Positions 14,491 to 22,659 are shown, counted from the first letter of the stretch. The stretch: DNA of 45,960 nt from Bacteroidales bacterium (GCA_016280915.1 JAEEHQ010000030.1:1-45960); one strand, 5' to 3'. Translations and numbers: made by a program. Notes: generated from the letters alone by a model not told the origin.

Positions 14491-14582
14491 ATTTACTCCG
14501 CATTTATGGTATTTAACTTTCTTCTGCTTTATCAGCATGATGTTTTGCGCCTAAAGGCGAATTGAGTAAATACGGAGTAAAT
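14491..14582. repeat. 16-bp inverted repeat with one mismatch
   Basis: ATTTACTCCGCATTTA (14491-14506) and TAAATACGGAGTAAAT (14567-14582) are inverted copies with one mismatch, 60 bases apart. A further palindrome CGCCTAAAGGCG lies in the loop. It may be the left part of the dispersed repeat element whose right end is at 14789. Confidence 0.5.
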
Positions 14583-14718
14583 TAGGAGTATATTTTTGTG
14601 CGGTGAAAGCCCCGCCTCGGCGGGCGGAAGCAAGTTTCCTTTGCACTCGAAAATAACGTTGCTGTGGCACGGCAAAAGACACAAGTATCTTTTTGCGCTC
14701 GCTTTGCGAAACGCTGCG

Positions 14719-14789
14719 CCCTCCTTCCGCACGGAAATCTGCTCGAAATAAGAATAAAATCGATTGAAAGCAATTTATAGAACCCACCT
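14719..14789. repeat. 71-bp dispersed repeat, copy 1
   Basis: This segment recurs in inverted orientation at 45823-45893 with a single mismatch (t at 14754). It starts CCCTCCTTCCGCACGG and ends TATAGAACCCACCT. The same end sequence, with one or two changes, recurs alone at 28868-28881 and, inverted, near 14285-14298. No coding frame is shared. It is probably a high-copy interspersed repeat of this genome. Confidence 0.85.
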
Positions 14790-14921
14790 TTATGCATTAA
14801 ACCATCAACATTAAAATAGCAACTATATACTCTATACTTTTACTGACTTTAAACAATAAACAATCGCCTGAATCTCTTGGGTGAAAAGTGAGAATAATCA
14901 TTACATATTAAAAAAAATGTG

Positions 14922-14929
14922 TATCTTTG
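14922..14929 (+). promoter_or_regulatory. -7 promoter box of tsaD
   Basis: TATCTTTG is an exact TAnnTTTG match, 21 bases before the tsaD ATG. Confidence 0.7.
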
Positions 14930-14950
14930 CATTGGCAAATTATATACTGA

Positions 14951-15973
14951 ATGGAATCTACCAAACATAATACCACTATACTTGCTATTGAGTCGTCGTG
15001 CGACGACACATCGGCGGCCGTGCTGCGTGGCGACCGCATCCTGTCGAATGTGATAGCCTCACAGAAGGTGCATGAACAATATGGCGGGGTGGTCCCCGAG
15101 CTGGCCTCCCGCGCCCACCAACAGAACATTGTGCCTGTGGTGGACACCGCCATCAAGAATGCCAACATACGCAAAGAGGAGATTGATGCGGTGGCCTTCA
15201 CCCGCGGTCCGGGCCTGCTGGGGTCGCTGATGGTGGGGGTGAGCTTTGCCAAGAGTTTTGCCCAAGCCATGGAGATACCCCTCATCGAGGTAAACCACCT
15301 GCAAGGACATGTGCTCTCCCATTTCATCAAGGAGAACGACGAGAGCGAGGTGCCCCAGTTCCCCTTCATCTGCCTGCTGGTGTCGGGCGGTCACACACAG
15401 ATATTGCTATTGCGCAACCATTTCGACATGGAGGTGCTAGGCGAGACCATCGACGACGCGGCCGGCGAGGCCATAGACAAGGCGGCCAAGATCATGGACC
15501 TGGGCTACCCGGGCGGCCCTATCATCGACCGCCTGGCCAAAGAGGGCAACCCCGAGGCCTACCACTTTGCCACTCCCCATATACCGGGCAACGACTACAG
15601 CTTCAGCGGCATCAAGACCTCCTTCCTCTACTTTCTGCGTGACCGCATTGCCGAAGAGCCCAACTACATCGAGGAGCACAAGGCCGACCTCTGTGCCTCG
15701 ATACAGCAATGCATCGTGGGTTTTCTGATTAAGAAATTGGAGAAAGCGGTGAAGGAGAGCGGCGTAAAACAGATAGCCATAGCCGGTGGCGTATCGGCCA
15801 ACAGTCTGCTGCGCAGCGAGCTGCAACGCATTGGGCAGAAGCACCATTGGAAAGTGTTCATACCGAAATTCCAGTTCTGCACCGACAATGCTGCCATGGT
15901 GGGCATAGCGGGGTACTTCAAATACCAGCTGGGCGAGTTTGCCGACCTGAGCCTACCCCCTTATGCACGTTAG
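14951..15973 (+). CDS. tsaD: tRNA N6-adenosine threonylcarbamoyltransferase TsaD
   Basis: This 340-residue protein catalyses the last step of N6-threonylcarbamoyladenosine (t6A37) synthesis on ANN-reading tRNAs, with TsaB and TsaE. Family marks are the start 'LAIESSCDDTSAAV', 'ELASRAHQQNI', the Fe-binding histidines in NHLQGH (His 116 and 120), 'LVSGGHTQI', 'DDAAGEAIDKAAK', 'GYPGGPIID', 'FSGIKTS', 'GGVSANSLLR' and 'CTDNAAMVG'. Length and order are normal. The start fits the promoter at 14922. It is followed after 78 bp by a PorP/SprF-like gene on the same strand, with no terminator seen between, so read-through is possible, but the functions are unrelated. Confidence 0.97.
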   Translation: MESTKHNTTILAIESSCDDTSAAVLRGDRILSNVIASQKVHEQYGGVVPELASRAHQQNIVPVVDTAIKNANIRKEEIDAVAFTRGPGLLGSLMVGVSFAKSFAQAMEIPLIEVNHLQGHVLSHFIKENDESEVPQFPFICLLVSGGHTQILLLRNHFDMEVLGETIDDAAGEAIDKAAKIMDLGYPGGPIIDRLAKEGNPEAYHFATPHIPGNDYSFSGIKTSFLYFLRDRIAEEPNYIEEHKADLCASIQQCIVGFLIKKLEKAVKESGVKQIAIAGGVSANSLLRSELQRIGQKHHWKVFIPKFQFCTDNAAMVGIAGYFKYQLGEFADLSLPPYAR

Positions 15974-16051
15974 GATTGTGGGCAGTTCATAGAAGTTGCT
16001 TAGACGAAATAGAGGTTGGCTGAATAAAAGGCTAACAAGAAAGTTGAATAG

Positions 16052-17026
16052 ATGAAAAGACTGATTGCCATAATAGCGTTGTTGGGCGGCCTAATAGGGC
16101 TGAGGGGGCAGGATATCCATTTCTCGCAAGTGGATGCCGACCCCATGCTGCTGAACCCCGCCTATGCCGGATTTTTTGACGGCTTGGGACGCTTTGGCAT
16201 GATCTACCGCAACCAATGGGCAACCATAAGCGCGCCTTTCCAAACCACCGGGGTGACAGGCGAGATTTCGGTTTGGCGTAGCAACAACCGCCGTAGCGGC
16301 GTCAGCATTGGAGGCACTTTCTTCAGCGACCATGCCGGCACGCTCCATTACGGCACCACCTCGGGCCATCTGTCGGCAGCTTTCTTTACCTCCATCAGCA
16401 AATATGGCAACAACTTCCTGTCGGTGGGTGTTGACGGCGGCTATGCCCAGTCGGGCTTCAATCCCAACGAGGCCAACATGGAAGACCCAACCGAGATTTT
16501 CGATGTTCAGAAAGTGTCCTATCCCCTACTCTGTCTGGGGTTGGCTTGGTACTACCAACCCACCGGCGACCTGCACACCAAGGTGGGATTTTCAGTAAGG
16601 AATTTAAACCGCCCCAACATCTCCTATTCGGGCTTGGGCAACACCTTCCTGATGCCCCGCTACAGCCTCTTCGCACGCTTGGAATGGCGCAACTGGGAGT
16701 CGTTGTCGCTGATGCCCATCGTGCTGTTTCAGGCACAAGGGGAATACCGCGAGCTGCTGTATGGGGCCGACTTGAAATGGTACCTTGCCGAAGGAGGACA
16801 GAGCCAGATGAGCCTGCGCGCAGGACTGGCCATGCGGCAGGGCGATGCCTTGATAGCCAACCTGATGATAGAGTACAACGCCTGGGTATTCACCTTTTGT
16901 TACGATGCCAATATCTCAGACCTGATAGCCGCCTCGGGAGGCGTGGGAGCCTTGGAAGTTGGCATGGTTTACCGCCTCTCCAAAGGAAATCGCAAGACAA
17001 TGAAAATAAAATGTCCGACATACTAA
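16052..17026 (+). CDS. PorP/SprF-family type IX secretion outer-membrane protein
   Basis: This 324-residue protein begins with a signal peptide (MKRLIAIIALLGGLIGLRG) and then 'QDIHFSQVDADPMLLNPAYAGF', the hallmark start of PorP/SprF proteins ('hfsQ...lNPAyaG'). The rest is an amphipathic beta pattern ending in 'ALEVGMVYRL', as expected for a ~14-strand outer-membrane barrel. PorP-type proteins work with the T9SS; some members guide export or surface attachment of particular proteins. The adjacent gene, 36 bp downstream, is a PD40/OmpA-like protein, a pairing common in Bacteroidota. Many paralogues exist, so I cannot say whether this is the core PorP or a specialised copy. Confidence 0.88.
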   Translation: MKRLIAIIALLGGLIGLRGQDIHFSQVDADPMLLNPAYAGFFDGLGRFGMIYRNQWATISAPFQTTGVTGEISVWRSNNRRSGVSIGGTFFSDHAGTLHYGTTSGHLSAAFFTSISKYGNNFLSVGVDGGYAQSGFNPNEANMEDPTEIFDVQKVSYPLLCLGLAWYYQPTGDLHTKVGFSVRNLNRPNISYSGLGNTFLMPRYSLFARLEWRNWESLSLMPIVLFQAQGEYRELLYGADLKWYLAEGGQSQMSLRAGLAMRQGDALIANLMIEYNAWVFTFCYDANISDLIAASGGVGALEVGMVYRLSKGNRKTMKIKCPTY

Positions 17027-17062
17027 CCTTTCTTTGACCAGAATGCTTAAATACTGAAAGAT

Positions 17063-18664
17063 ATGAAAAAAACAATAATAGCCACAATAGCACTCCTGAT
17101 GGGCAGCATGGCTTGGAGCCAGAACCTGCGCTACGAAGTGAAGCACTTGCACGACAGCATCAACACCACGGGCAGCGAAACGGGGGCCGTGATTGTGGAC
17201 GACAGCATAATACTCTACACCACCATGATGATAGAGGAGTCGCCACGGCTGTATCTGGTTGACTTCAACCCCATGCTGACAGAAATCTACCAAGCACCCA
17301 TCGACAGCAGTGGGGCCATCGGCAAAGGTTTGCTGAACCATTGGGGACTGAATGCAACCGGCATGAACAACGGCAACGTGGCCTATGACCCGAAGAACGA
17401 TATGCTCTACATCACCCACAGCGAATCGGGCGAAAAGAGCAGAAACCACATCTACTACTCACACCGTGTGAACAAACGTTGGAGCAAGCTGCAGAAGCTG
17501 AAGGGCGACGTGAACCTGAATGGTTACAACAGCAGCCACCCCACCATCGGCTACCTGCCCACAGGTGAGACCATCCTCTATTTCAGCTCAGACCGTCCTG
17601 GAGGACTGGGCGGCATGGACATCTGGTATGCCATCATCATCAGCGAGGGGACTCCGGGCAACTGCACCAACCTGGGCACGCCGGTCAACAGCGACAGCAA
17701 CGATGTGACCCCCTATTACTGCAACGAAGAAGGCACGCTCTATTTCAGCAGCAATCGGGCAGGAGGTCAGGGCAATATGGATGTCTACCGTGCCGAAGGA
17801 ATGCGCAACAGTTGGCAGGCTCCCGAGAATCTGGGGGAGGAAATCAACACCAAGTGGGACGACCTTTTCTTCAACTACCAGCCATGTCGCTGCCGTTGTG
17901 AGCAGGAAGGCATCAAGGACAACGAGATAGTGGTGGCATGTGGCTTCATGGCCTCCAACCGGCCCGGGTCGCTCTACAAGACCAGCGAGAACTGCTGCAA
18001 CGACCTCTACCGTTGGCGCCGCATCTTCACCAAGCCCGACACGGCGGCTCCTGTCTTTATAGACACCGCCAATATTCAGAGCGTGCAGGACCTGCTGCCG
18101 CTGAGCCTCTATTTCCACAACGACGAGCCCAACGCCAAGACCTTAGACACCACCACCACCCTCGACTACTCCGCCACTTGGCATAAATACATGCAGCGGA
18201 GAGAAGAATACAAAGGAGCCCAACCCAGTCCGGTGGACCGTCGCAAATGGGACTCGATTCAAAAGGGGGTAGACTACTTTTTTGAGTTTGAGTTGAAGAA
18301 AGGCCACAGCGACATGATGAAGTTTATGGAATACCTCTACGCCGACCTAAAGGCGGGCAAGAAGGTGAGCATTACCGTCAACGGCTACGCCAGCCCGCTA
18401 TTTGAAAACCTGTACAATGTGAACATTTCGAAACGCCGCATCGACTGCTTCCGCAACTCGCTGAAGCGATGGAACCAAGGGGTACTTGCCCCCTATCTGG
18501 AGGCAGGCAGCCTCACAATTGAGACCGTTGCCAACGGTGCGCCTGGCGAGGAAGAGGTGGCCACCAACAGCCCATTGCGCAATCCCAAGAGTGTACGCTC
18601 CGTGTATGACATGCAGGCAGCACGCAACCGCCGCATCGACATCGTGGCATACGAATGCAAATAA
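17063..18664 (+). CDS. PD40 beta-propeller and OmpA-like domain protein (PorE-like)
   Basis: This 533-residue protein has a signal peptide (cleavage near AWS-Q, no lipobox Cys). Residues ~115-260 carry PD40/WD40-like propeller blades: 'ILYFSSDRPGGLGGMDIWY' and 'TLYFSSNRAGGQGNMDVYRA', the usual 'FsSdRpGG.Gg.DIy' signature. A Cys-rich stretch (CRCRCEQEG) follows. The last ~130 residues look like an OmpA peptidoglycan-binding domain: 'ITVNGYASP', 'YNVNISKRRIDCFRNSL' and 'ARNRRIDI'. The order PD40-OmpA resembles PorE, which links the T9SS to peptidoglycan, but PorE is a lipoprotein with a TPR and this protein lacks both. It pairs with the PorP-like gene 36 bp upstream and is followed by a FAH gene after 24 bp. 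Confidence 0.8.
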   Translation: MKKTIIATIALLMGSMAWSQNLRYEVKHLHDSINTTGSETGAVIVDDSIILYTTMMIEESPRLYLVDFNPMLTEIYQAPIDSSGAIGKGLLNHWGLNATGMNNGNVAYDPKNDMLYITHSESGEKSRNHIYYSHRVNKRWSKLQKLKGDVNLNGYNSSHPTIGYLPTGETILYFSSDRPGGLGGMDIWYAIIISEGTPGNCTNLGTPVNSDSNDVTPYYCNEEGTLYFSSNRAGGQGNMDVYRAEGMRNSWQAPENLGEEINTKWDDLFFNYQPCRCRCEQEGIKDNEIVVACGFMASNRPGSLYKTSENCCNDLYRWRRIFTKPDTAAPVFIDTANIQSVQDLLPLSLYFHNDEPNAKTLDTTTTLDYSATWHKYMQRREEYKGAQPSPVDRRKWDSIQKGVDYFFEFELKKGHSDMMKFMEYLYADLKAGKKVSITVNGYASPLFENLYNVNISKRRIDCFRNSLKRWNQGVLAPYLEAGSLTIETVANGAPGEEEVATNSPLRNPKSVRSVYDMQAARNRRIDIVAYECK

Positions 18665-18688
18665 CAGAACAACAAAAAACAGAAAACA

Positions 18689-19303
18689 ATGAAGATACTA
18701 TGTGTAGTGCGCAACTATGCGCCCCATGCCAAAGAGATGCAGTCGGCCGTGCCAACCGAACCCGTCTTCTTTATGAAACCGAACAGCGCGCTGAACCAAA
18801 AGCAGATGCCTTTCTTTTATCCCGATTTCTCCCAAGATGTGCAGCACGAGGCCGAGCTGGTGGTGAAGATCAACCGCTTAGGCAAGTGCATTAAACCAGA
18901 GTTTGCCCACAAGTACTACGACTCTGTGGCGTTGGGTATTGACTTTACCGCCCGCGACATACAGAAGGGGTTTAAAGAGCGCAGCATGCCGTGGCTGCTG
19001 GCCAAGGGCTTCGACGGCAGCGCCGTGATGGGACCTTTCGTCAAATTAGAAGAGCTGGGCAAACCCATCAACGACCTCAACTTCGACCTTAAGATCAACG
19101 GCAACCTGGTGCAGCAAGGCAACAGCGGCGACATGATTTTCGATGTGGACCACCTCATCGCCTACGTCTCCCGTTTCATCACCTTGCGCACGGGCGACCT
19201 CATCTATACCGGCACCCCGGCAGGCGTAGGACCCGTCCAGATAGGCGACCACCTCGAAGGCACCATCGAAGGCCGTCCCCTGCTCTCGCTGGACATCAAA
19301 TAG
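18689..19303 (+). CDS. Fumarylacetoacetate hydrolase (FAH) family protein
   Basis: This 204-residue protein is a compact single-domain FAH fold of the FAHD1/acylpyruvase type. Visible marks are 'EPVFFMKPNSAL', the metal ligands in 'HEAELVVKI' with a downstream 'GIDFTARD', 'AKGFDGSAVMGPF', 'NGNLVQQGNSGDMIF', and the family-typical 'GDLIYTGTPAGVGPVQIGD'. Relatives hydrolyse acylpyruvates or decarboxylate oxaloacetate with Mg2+; the substrate cannot be chosen from sequence. It lies 24 bp after the OmpA-like gene and converges on the exonuclease gene. The intergenic region after it holds nested hairpins that probably end both transcripts. Confidence 0.9.
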   Translation: MKILCVVRNYAPHAKEMQSAVPTEPVFFMKPNSALNQKQMPFFYPDFSQDVQHEAELVVKINRLGKCIKPEFAHKYYDSVALGIDFTARDIQKGFKERSMPWLLAKGFDGSAVMGPFVKLEELGKPINDLNFDLKINGNLVQQGNSGDMIFDVDHLIAYVSRFITLRTGDLIYTGTPAGVGPVQIGDHLEGTIEGRPLLSLDIK

Positions 19304-19336
19304 AGGGAAGCCATTGCCTGAACGCCCATTATGCCC

Positions 19337-19399
19337 ACTACTGCCCCTTTCTCTATACATAGAGAAATAATCCTGAACGCTGGATAGTGGGGCAGCAGT
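19337..19399. terminator. Nested hairpins between convergent genes
   Basis: An outer pair (ACTACTGCCCC 19337-19347 / GGGGCAGCAGT 19389-19399, one G·T) encloses a perfect 9-bp hairpin TTTCTCTAT-AC-ATAGAGAAA (19348-19367). It sits between two converging stops (19303 and 19416). It probably works as a bidirectional terminator, though the T-runs are poor. Confidence 0.5.
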
Positions 19400-19415
19400 T
19401 ATTGCACAGCGTACA

Positions 19416-20276
19416 CTACTGTTGGCCGAAATGCAGTTTGAGGTCGTTGAGTTTTTTGTCTCTCATGCGGGTCCACACTTCGGTGAGGAGGGATTTGGTG
19501 GAAAGCGGAAAGTCGGCTTTCATCATCCAATCATAGTAGGCGGGCTCGTGGGTAAACACCTGCTCGAGAGTCTTGCCCTTATGCTTGCCGAAATTGAAAA
19601 CCTCGCGACCTTTCTCGTCATAGGCAATATGGCCGGCCAGGTCGGCCCATTGGTGGGCATGCGTGAAACGGCTTAGCTGCTCCATGTCGTTGACGATGGG
19701 CTTGCTCACCTTGCCATCGGGGGCGGTGTACTCAACATCCTTGTAGCAGTCGAGCTGTGCCTTCAGTACCTCATAGGTGGCCAGGGTGTCGGCATCGGCG
19801 CTGTGGGCATTCTCCAGTTCTTTGTGGCAATAGAATCGATAGGCGGCCTTGAGGGTGCGCTGCTCCATCTTATGGAAGATGTTCTGCACATCGATGAGGT
19901 GGCGGCACTTGAGGTCGAAAGGAAAGCCCACCCGCAGGAACTCCTCGACAAGCAGGGGAACGTCGAACTTATTGGAATTGTAGCCCGCCAAGTCGGCATC
20001 GCCTATAAAGGCGGCAATCTCAGGGGCAAGCTCTTGGAAAGAAGGCTTGTCGGCCACATCGGCATCGCTGATGCCATGAATGGCGGTGGTATACTCGGGA
20101 ATATGGACGGTGTTGCCTTGGGCATCCACAGGGCGCACGCGGTAGACGCGGGTTTCGGTGGTTTGGTCGGGGTTGACCTTGTGGAGACATATTTCAACAA
20201 TATGGTCGTGACCCACATTGACGCCAGTGGTCTCTAGGTCGAAAAAAATAAGGGGTTTCTTGAGGTTGAGGTTCAT
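19416..20276 (-). CDS. DnaQ-like 3'-5' exonuclease with C-terminal QSregVF/DUF3820-like domain
   Basis: This 286-residue protein begins with a DEDDh exonuclease domain: Exo I 'FFDLETTG' (Asp 13, Glu 15), Exo II 'GYNSNKFDVPLL', and Exo III 'HSADADT' with the catalytic His and Asp. It removes nucleotides from 3' ends of DNA or RNA, as in the DNA polymerase III epsilon family. A C-terminal ~70 residues, 'VFNFGKHKGKTLEQVFTHEP', matches the small domain often attached to such exonucleases (PF12843/DUF3820 type). It lies 16 bp after kdsA and is probably co-transcribed. It is too far from a polymerase gene to be called dnaQ. The cellular role is unknown. Confidence 0.88.
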   Translation of the reverse strand: MNLNLKKPLIFFDLETTGVNVGHDHIVEICLHKVNPDQTTETRVYRVRPVDAQGNTVHIPEYTTAIHGISDADVADKPSFQELAPEIAAFIGDADLAGYNSNKFDVPLLVEEFLRVGFPFDLKCRHLIDVQNIFHKMEQRTLKAAYRFYCHKELENAHSADADTLATYEVLKAQLDCYKDVEYTAPDGKVSKPIVNDMEQLSRFTHAHQWADLAGHIAYDEKGREVFNFGKHKGKTLEQVFTHEPAYYDWMMKADFPLSTKSLLTEVWTRMRDKKLNDLKLHFGQQ

Positions 20277-20292
20277 AAGTTATAGTTACAGA

Positions 20293-21105
20293 TTAGCGAG
20301 TGGCTTGATGTATTTTGAGTAGGCGTTGGAGGAGAGGCTCGACGAGGTCGAGGCGCAGCATGTTGGCCCCGTCGGACTTGGCAACGGCAGGATTGGGGTG
20401 AGTCTCCATGAAGATGCCGTCGCATCCTACTGCCACAGCGGCACGTGCAATGGTGCCTATCATCTCGGGGTTGCCCCCCGTCACGCCAGAGGTTTGGTTA
20501 GGGCGTTGCAAAGAATGGGTGATGTCCACAACCACGGGCACATGGTTCTGCTGCATCAATGGAACGCCACGGAAATCCACCACCAAGTCTTGGTAGCCAA
20601 AGGTGGTACCCCGCTCGGTGAGCATGACATTGTCGTTGCCTGCGCGCTGCACCTTCTCCACAGCATAGGTCATTGCCTCGGGCGAGAGGAACTGGCCTTT
20701 CTTGATATTGACGCAGCGCCCCGTTTGGGCAGCAGCTTGCAGCAGCGAGGTCTGCCGGCAAAGAAAAGCGGGTATTTGCAACACGTCCACATAAGGGGCC
20801 GCCAGCGCAGCATCCTCCTCGGCATGGATGTCGGTAACCACAGGTATGCCAAAACGGCTGCGGATGGCCTGCAACACCTCAAGGCCTGCCTGGTCGCCAA
20901 TGCCAGTAAAAGAATCGATGCGCGACCGATTGGCCTTGCGATAGCTGGCCTTGAACGCAAAGGGGATGTGAAGACGCTCGGTGATGTCGACGAGCCGTTC
21001 GGCAATGGCAAAGGGCGACTCCTGGTCCTCTATAACACACGGACCGGCAATCAAGAAGAAATTGCCGGTCTCGGTAAAGTGTAAGTCTTCTATTTTAGGA
21101 TACAT
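20293..21105 (-). CDS. kdsA: 3-deoxy-8-phosphooctulonate synthase KdsA
   Basis: This 270-residue enzyme condenses phosphoenolpyruvate with arabinose-5-phosphate to give KDO-8-phosphate, the precursor of lipopolysaccharide KDO. Signature parts are 'FFLIAGPCVIED', 'FKASYRKANRSRIDSFTG', 'VTDIHAEEDA', 'IPAFLCRQTSLL', 'VNIKKGQFLSP', 'LTERGTTFGYQDL', 'VVDITHSLQRP' and 'METHPNPAVAKSDG'. Cys 23 in 'AGPC' is the residue that binds metal in the metal-dependent class; the E. coli type has Asn there. So this is predicted to be a metal-dependent enzyme. It sits upstream of the exonuclease on the minus strand. Length is normal. Confidence 0.96.
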   Translation of the reverse strand: MYPKIEDLHFTETGNFFLIAGPCVIEDQESPFAIAERLVDITERLHIPFAFKASYRKANRSRIDSFTGIGDQAGLEVLQAIRSRFGIPVVTDIHAEEDAALAAPYVDVLQIPAFLCRQTSLLQAAAQTGRCVNIKKGQFLSPEAMTYAVEKVQRAGNDNVMLTERGTTFGYQDLVVDFRGVPLMQQNHVPVVVDITHSLQRPNQTSGVTGGNPEMIGTIARAAVAVGCDGIFMETHPNPAVAKSDGANMLRLDLVEPLLQRLLKIHQATR

Positions 21106-21165
21106 TACTTATCAATAGTGTAGCAGGCCAGAGAGTTGCCCTGACCTGCCATCTAATAGGAGAAT

Positions 21166-21636
21166 TTAGAAGTTCGTGTCGATGCTATCCAAGTCGTCAA
21201 CAGTCGTGTCGCCTGCCGACTCGCTGTCAGCGTCCATCTCATCGCGACGGCGGCCACCGCGCTGCAACGAGATAATCAAAGCACCAATCATGCGGGTTAG
21301 CTCCATGAGATATTCGCGTGACTGATTGCAGGTCTCTTCGTCAAAGAGGCCCGACTGGAATGCAATGGCAGTATAGACAATACACTCGCGGATAGCAGTC
21401 TTAGAGATTTTGAGGCAATGCTCGAACTGGCTCTTGTTGCGAGAAGAGCCTTCAGCGATGTTAAGCGCGATGTCATATGAAGAATGGCAGAACGAGCTGA
21501 CTAAACTGCGCTGTCTCTCATTGGTGGGTTCGCCCAAATGTGCTATTAGCCATGAGCTGTAGTCGGTTGATTTAGCGTAAATACGGAGGTCTTCAAAACG
21601 AAAGAAACTCACGGGTCTGTCTTGTGCATTGTCCAT
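21166..21636 (-). CDS. Four-helix-bundle protein (S23 / 23S rRNA IVP family)
   Basis: This 156-residue protein matches the small four-helix-bundle family first seen inside 23S rRNA intervening sequences: 'RFEDLRIYAKSTDYSSWL', 'SSFCHSSYDIALNIAEGSSR', 'SQFEHCLKISKTAIRECIVY' and 'REYLMELTRMIGALI' give the four helices. 'IAEGS' is the family's most conserved piece. A polar, Asp/Ser-rich tail of ~30 residues (RGGRRRDEMDADSESAG) extends it. The biochemical function is not known; members occur in many Bacteroidota, often unlinked to rRNA as here. It lies between kdsA and the dihydroorotate dehydrogenase-like gene on the same strand. Confidence 0.85.
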   Translation of the reverse strand: MDNAQDRPVSFFRFEDLRIYAKSTDYSSWLIAHLGEPTNERQRSLVSSFCHSSYDIALNIAEGSSRNKSQFEHCLKISKTAIRECIVYTAIAFQSGLFDEETCNQSREYLMELTRMIGALIISLQRGGRRRDEMDADSESAGDTTVDDLDSIDTNF

Positions 21637-21675
21637 AATGGATAAGTCTAAAAGGATTAATAATAAAATTGTGCC

Positions 21676-22659
21676 TTATTTGATTTCGGCAAAATAATTC
21701 ATAAACTGGGTGCGCATCAGCATGGAGGCCTTGTCATTGGACTTGAGGGCCAGCTTGCCACGGAACTGGTTGAGATCCTCGTAGCCCTTGCCCTTCATCC
21801 AATCCTGCAGGCCCTTATTCAGGTCGGCCATATAGCCCACACCGTTCCGGTAGAGGCAGGAGGCTACCTGCACCGTGGTGGCACCGGCAAGGAGCAACTT
21901 GACCACATCGTTGGCATCGCTAACGCCCGTGGTGGCGCTAAGATCGCAACGCAGCTTGTTGCTCAGTATGGCGGTCCAACGGATGGTGTTGTAAAGCTCG
22001 GTGGGGTCGGTGAGCGAATGGGCATTGCAAACCGCTTCTGCCTCGGTATCAATATCCAGCTGGAGGGCCTTGTTGAACATGGTGATGCCCTGAATGCCCG
22101 ACCACGAGAGTTTCTGCATAAACTTGGCCAGATCGGTGAAATAGGTGCTCACTTTGATGCTGATGGGGATGGTCACCGTTTTGCGGACCGACTGGATGAT
22201 GTCGGAGAAAGTGCGCTCCACGTCGTCGGCGGAGAGGCTGGCATCAAACGGCATGATGGCCATGTTAAACTCTAACGCGTCGCAGCCCTTGTCCTGAAAC
22301 TGCTTGGCATAGGTAATCCAGTTCTCATGCGAGAAGCAGTTGATGCTGCCAATCACAGGTATGGAGAGGTTTTCCTTAGCCAGGCGAATCAGTTCGAAAT
22401 GCTTGGCCATGGAATTGTCGGCCACATGCTGGGCTATATACTCATAGCTGGCACCATAATTGCCCACGGGGGCAAACACGTGGGTATTGCGCTTGATATC
22501 ATAGATAATCTGCTCTTCGAAAATGGACTTCAAAATCACCGCACCTGCACCGGCTCTTTCCAGCTTCACCAGGTTGTCAACACTGGCTGTCAAGCCGCTA
22601 CTGGCAGCAATGATAGGACTTTTCAGTTCCAAACCGAGATATTTTACTTTCGTATTCAT
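21676..22659 (-). CDS. Dihydroorotate dehydrogenase-like flavoprotein
   Basis: This 327-residue TIM-barrel protein resembles class 1 PyrD: 'LGLELKSPIIAASSGLTASV', 'AGAGAVILKSIFEEQI', 'SINCFSHENW', 'ISIKVSTYFTDL' and the FMN-phosphate region 'TGVSDANDVVKLLLAGATTVQVASCLY'. The active-site loop of class 1 PyrD, normally '(E)LN(I/L)SCPN' with the catalytic Cys, here reads 'LEFNMAIMPFD', with no Cys. So oxidation of dihydroorotate is doubtful and another substrate or a changed chemistry is likely. Such divergent copies are common in Bacteroidales beside true pyrD. A TAnnTTTG promoter lies ~50 bp upstream, divergent from the TPR gene. Confidence 0.85.
   Translation of the reverse strand: MNTKVKYLGLELKSPIIAASSGLTASVDNLVKLERAGAGAVILKSIFEEQIIYDIKRNTHVFAPVGNYGASYEYIAQHVADNSMAKHFELIRLAKENLSIPVIGSINCFSHENWITYAKQFQDKGCDALEFNMAIMPFDASLSADDVERTFSDIIQSVRKTVTIPISIKVSTYFTDLAKFMQKLSWSGIQGITMFNKALQLDIDTEAEAVCNAHSLTDPTELYNTIRWTAILSNKLRCDLSATTGVSDANDVVKLLLAGATTVQVASCLYRNGVGYMADLNKGLQDWMKGKGYEDLNQFRGKLALKSNDKASMLMRTQFMNYFAEIK

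Larger units (their letters stand above)
14256..14921. other. Intergenic region with hairpins and a dispersed repeat
   Basis: About 670 bases without a gene. Minus-strand frames at 14532-14797 overlap each other, are Arg/Cys-rich and run through the repeat, so they are not accepted. Contents: a hairpin nest at ~14334-14390 (GAAAGTCC/GGACTTTC inside GCTCAGC/GCTGAGC), a long-range inverted repeat 14491-14506/14567-14582, and a 71-bp dispersed repeat at 14719-14789. Confidence 0.6.

Noticed and set aside
14532..14797. Three overlapping minus-strand frames of 66-78 residues
   Set aside because: They run through the dispersed repeat, overlap each other in all frames and are Arg/Cys-rich without start signals.
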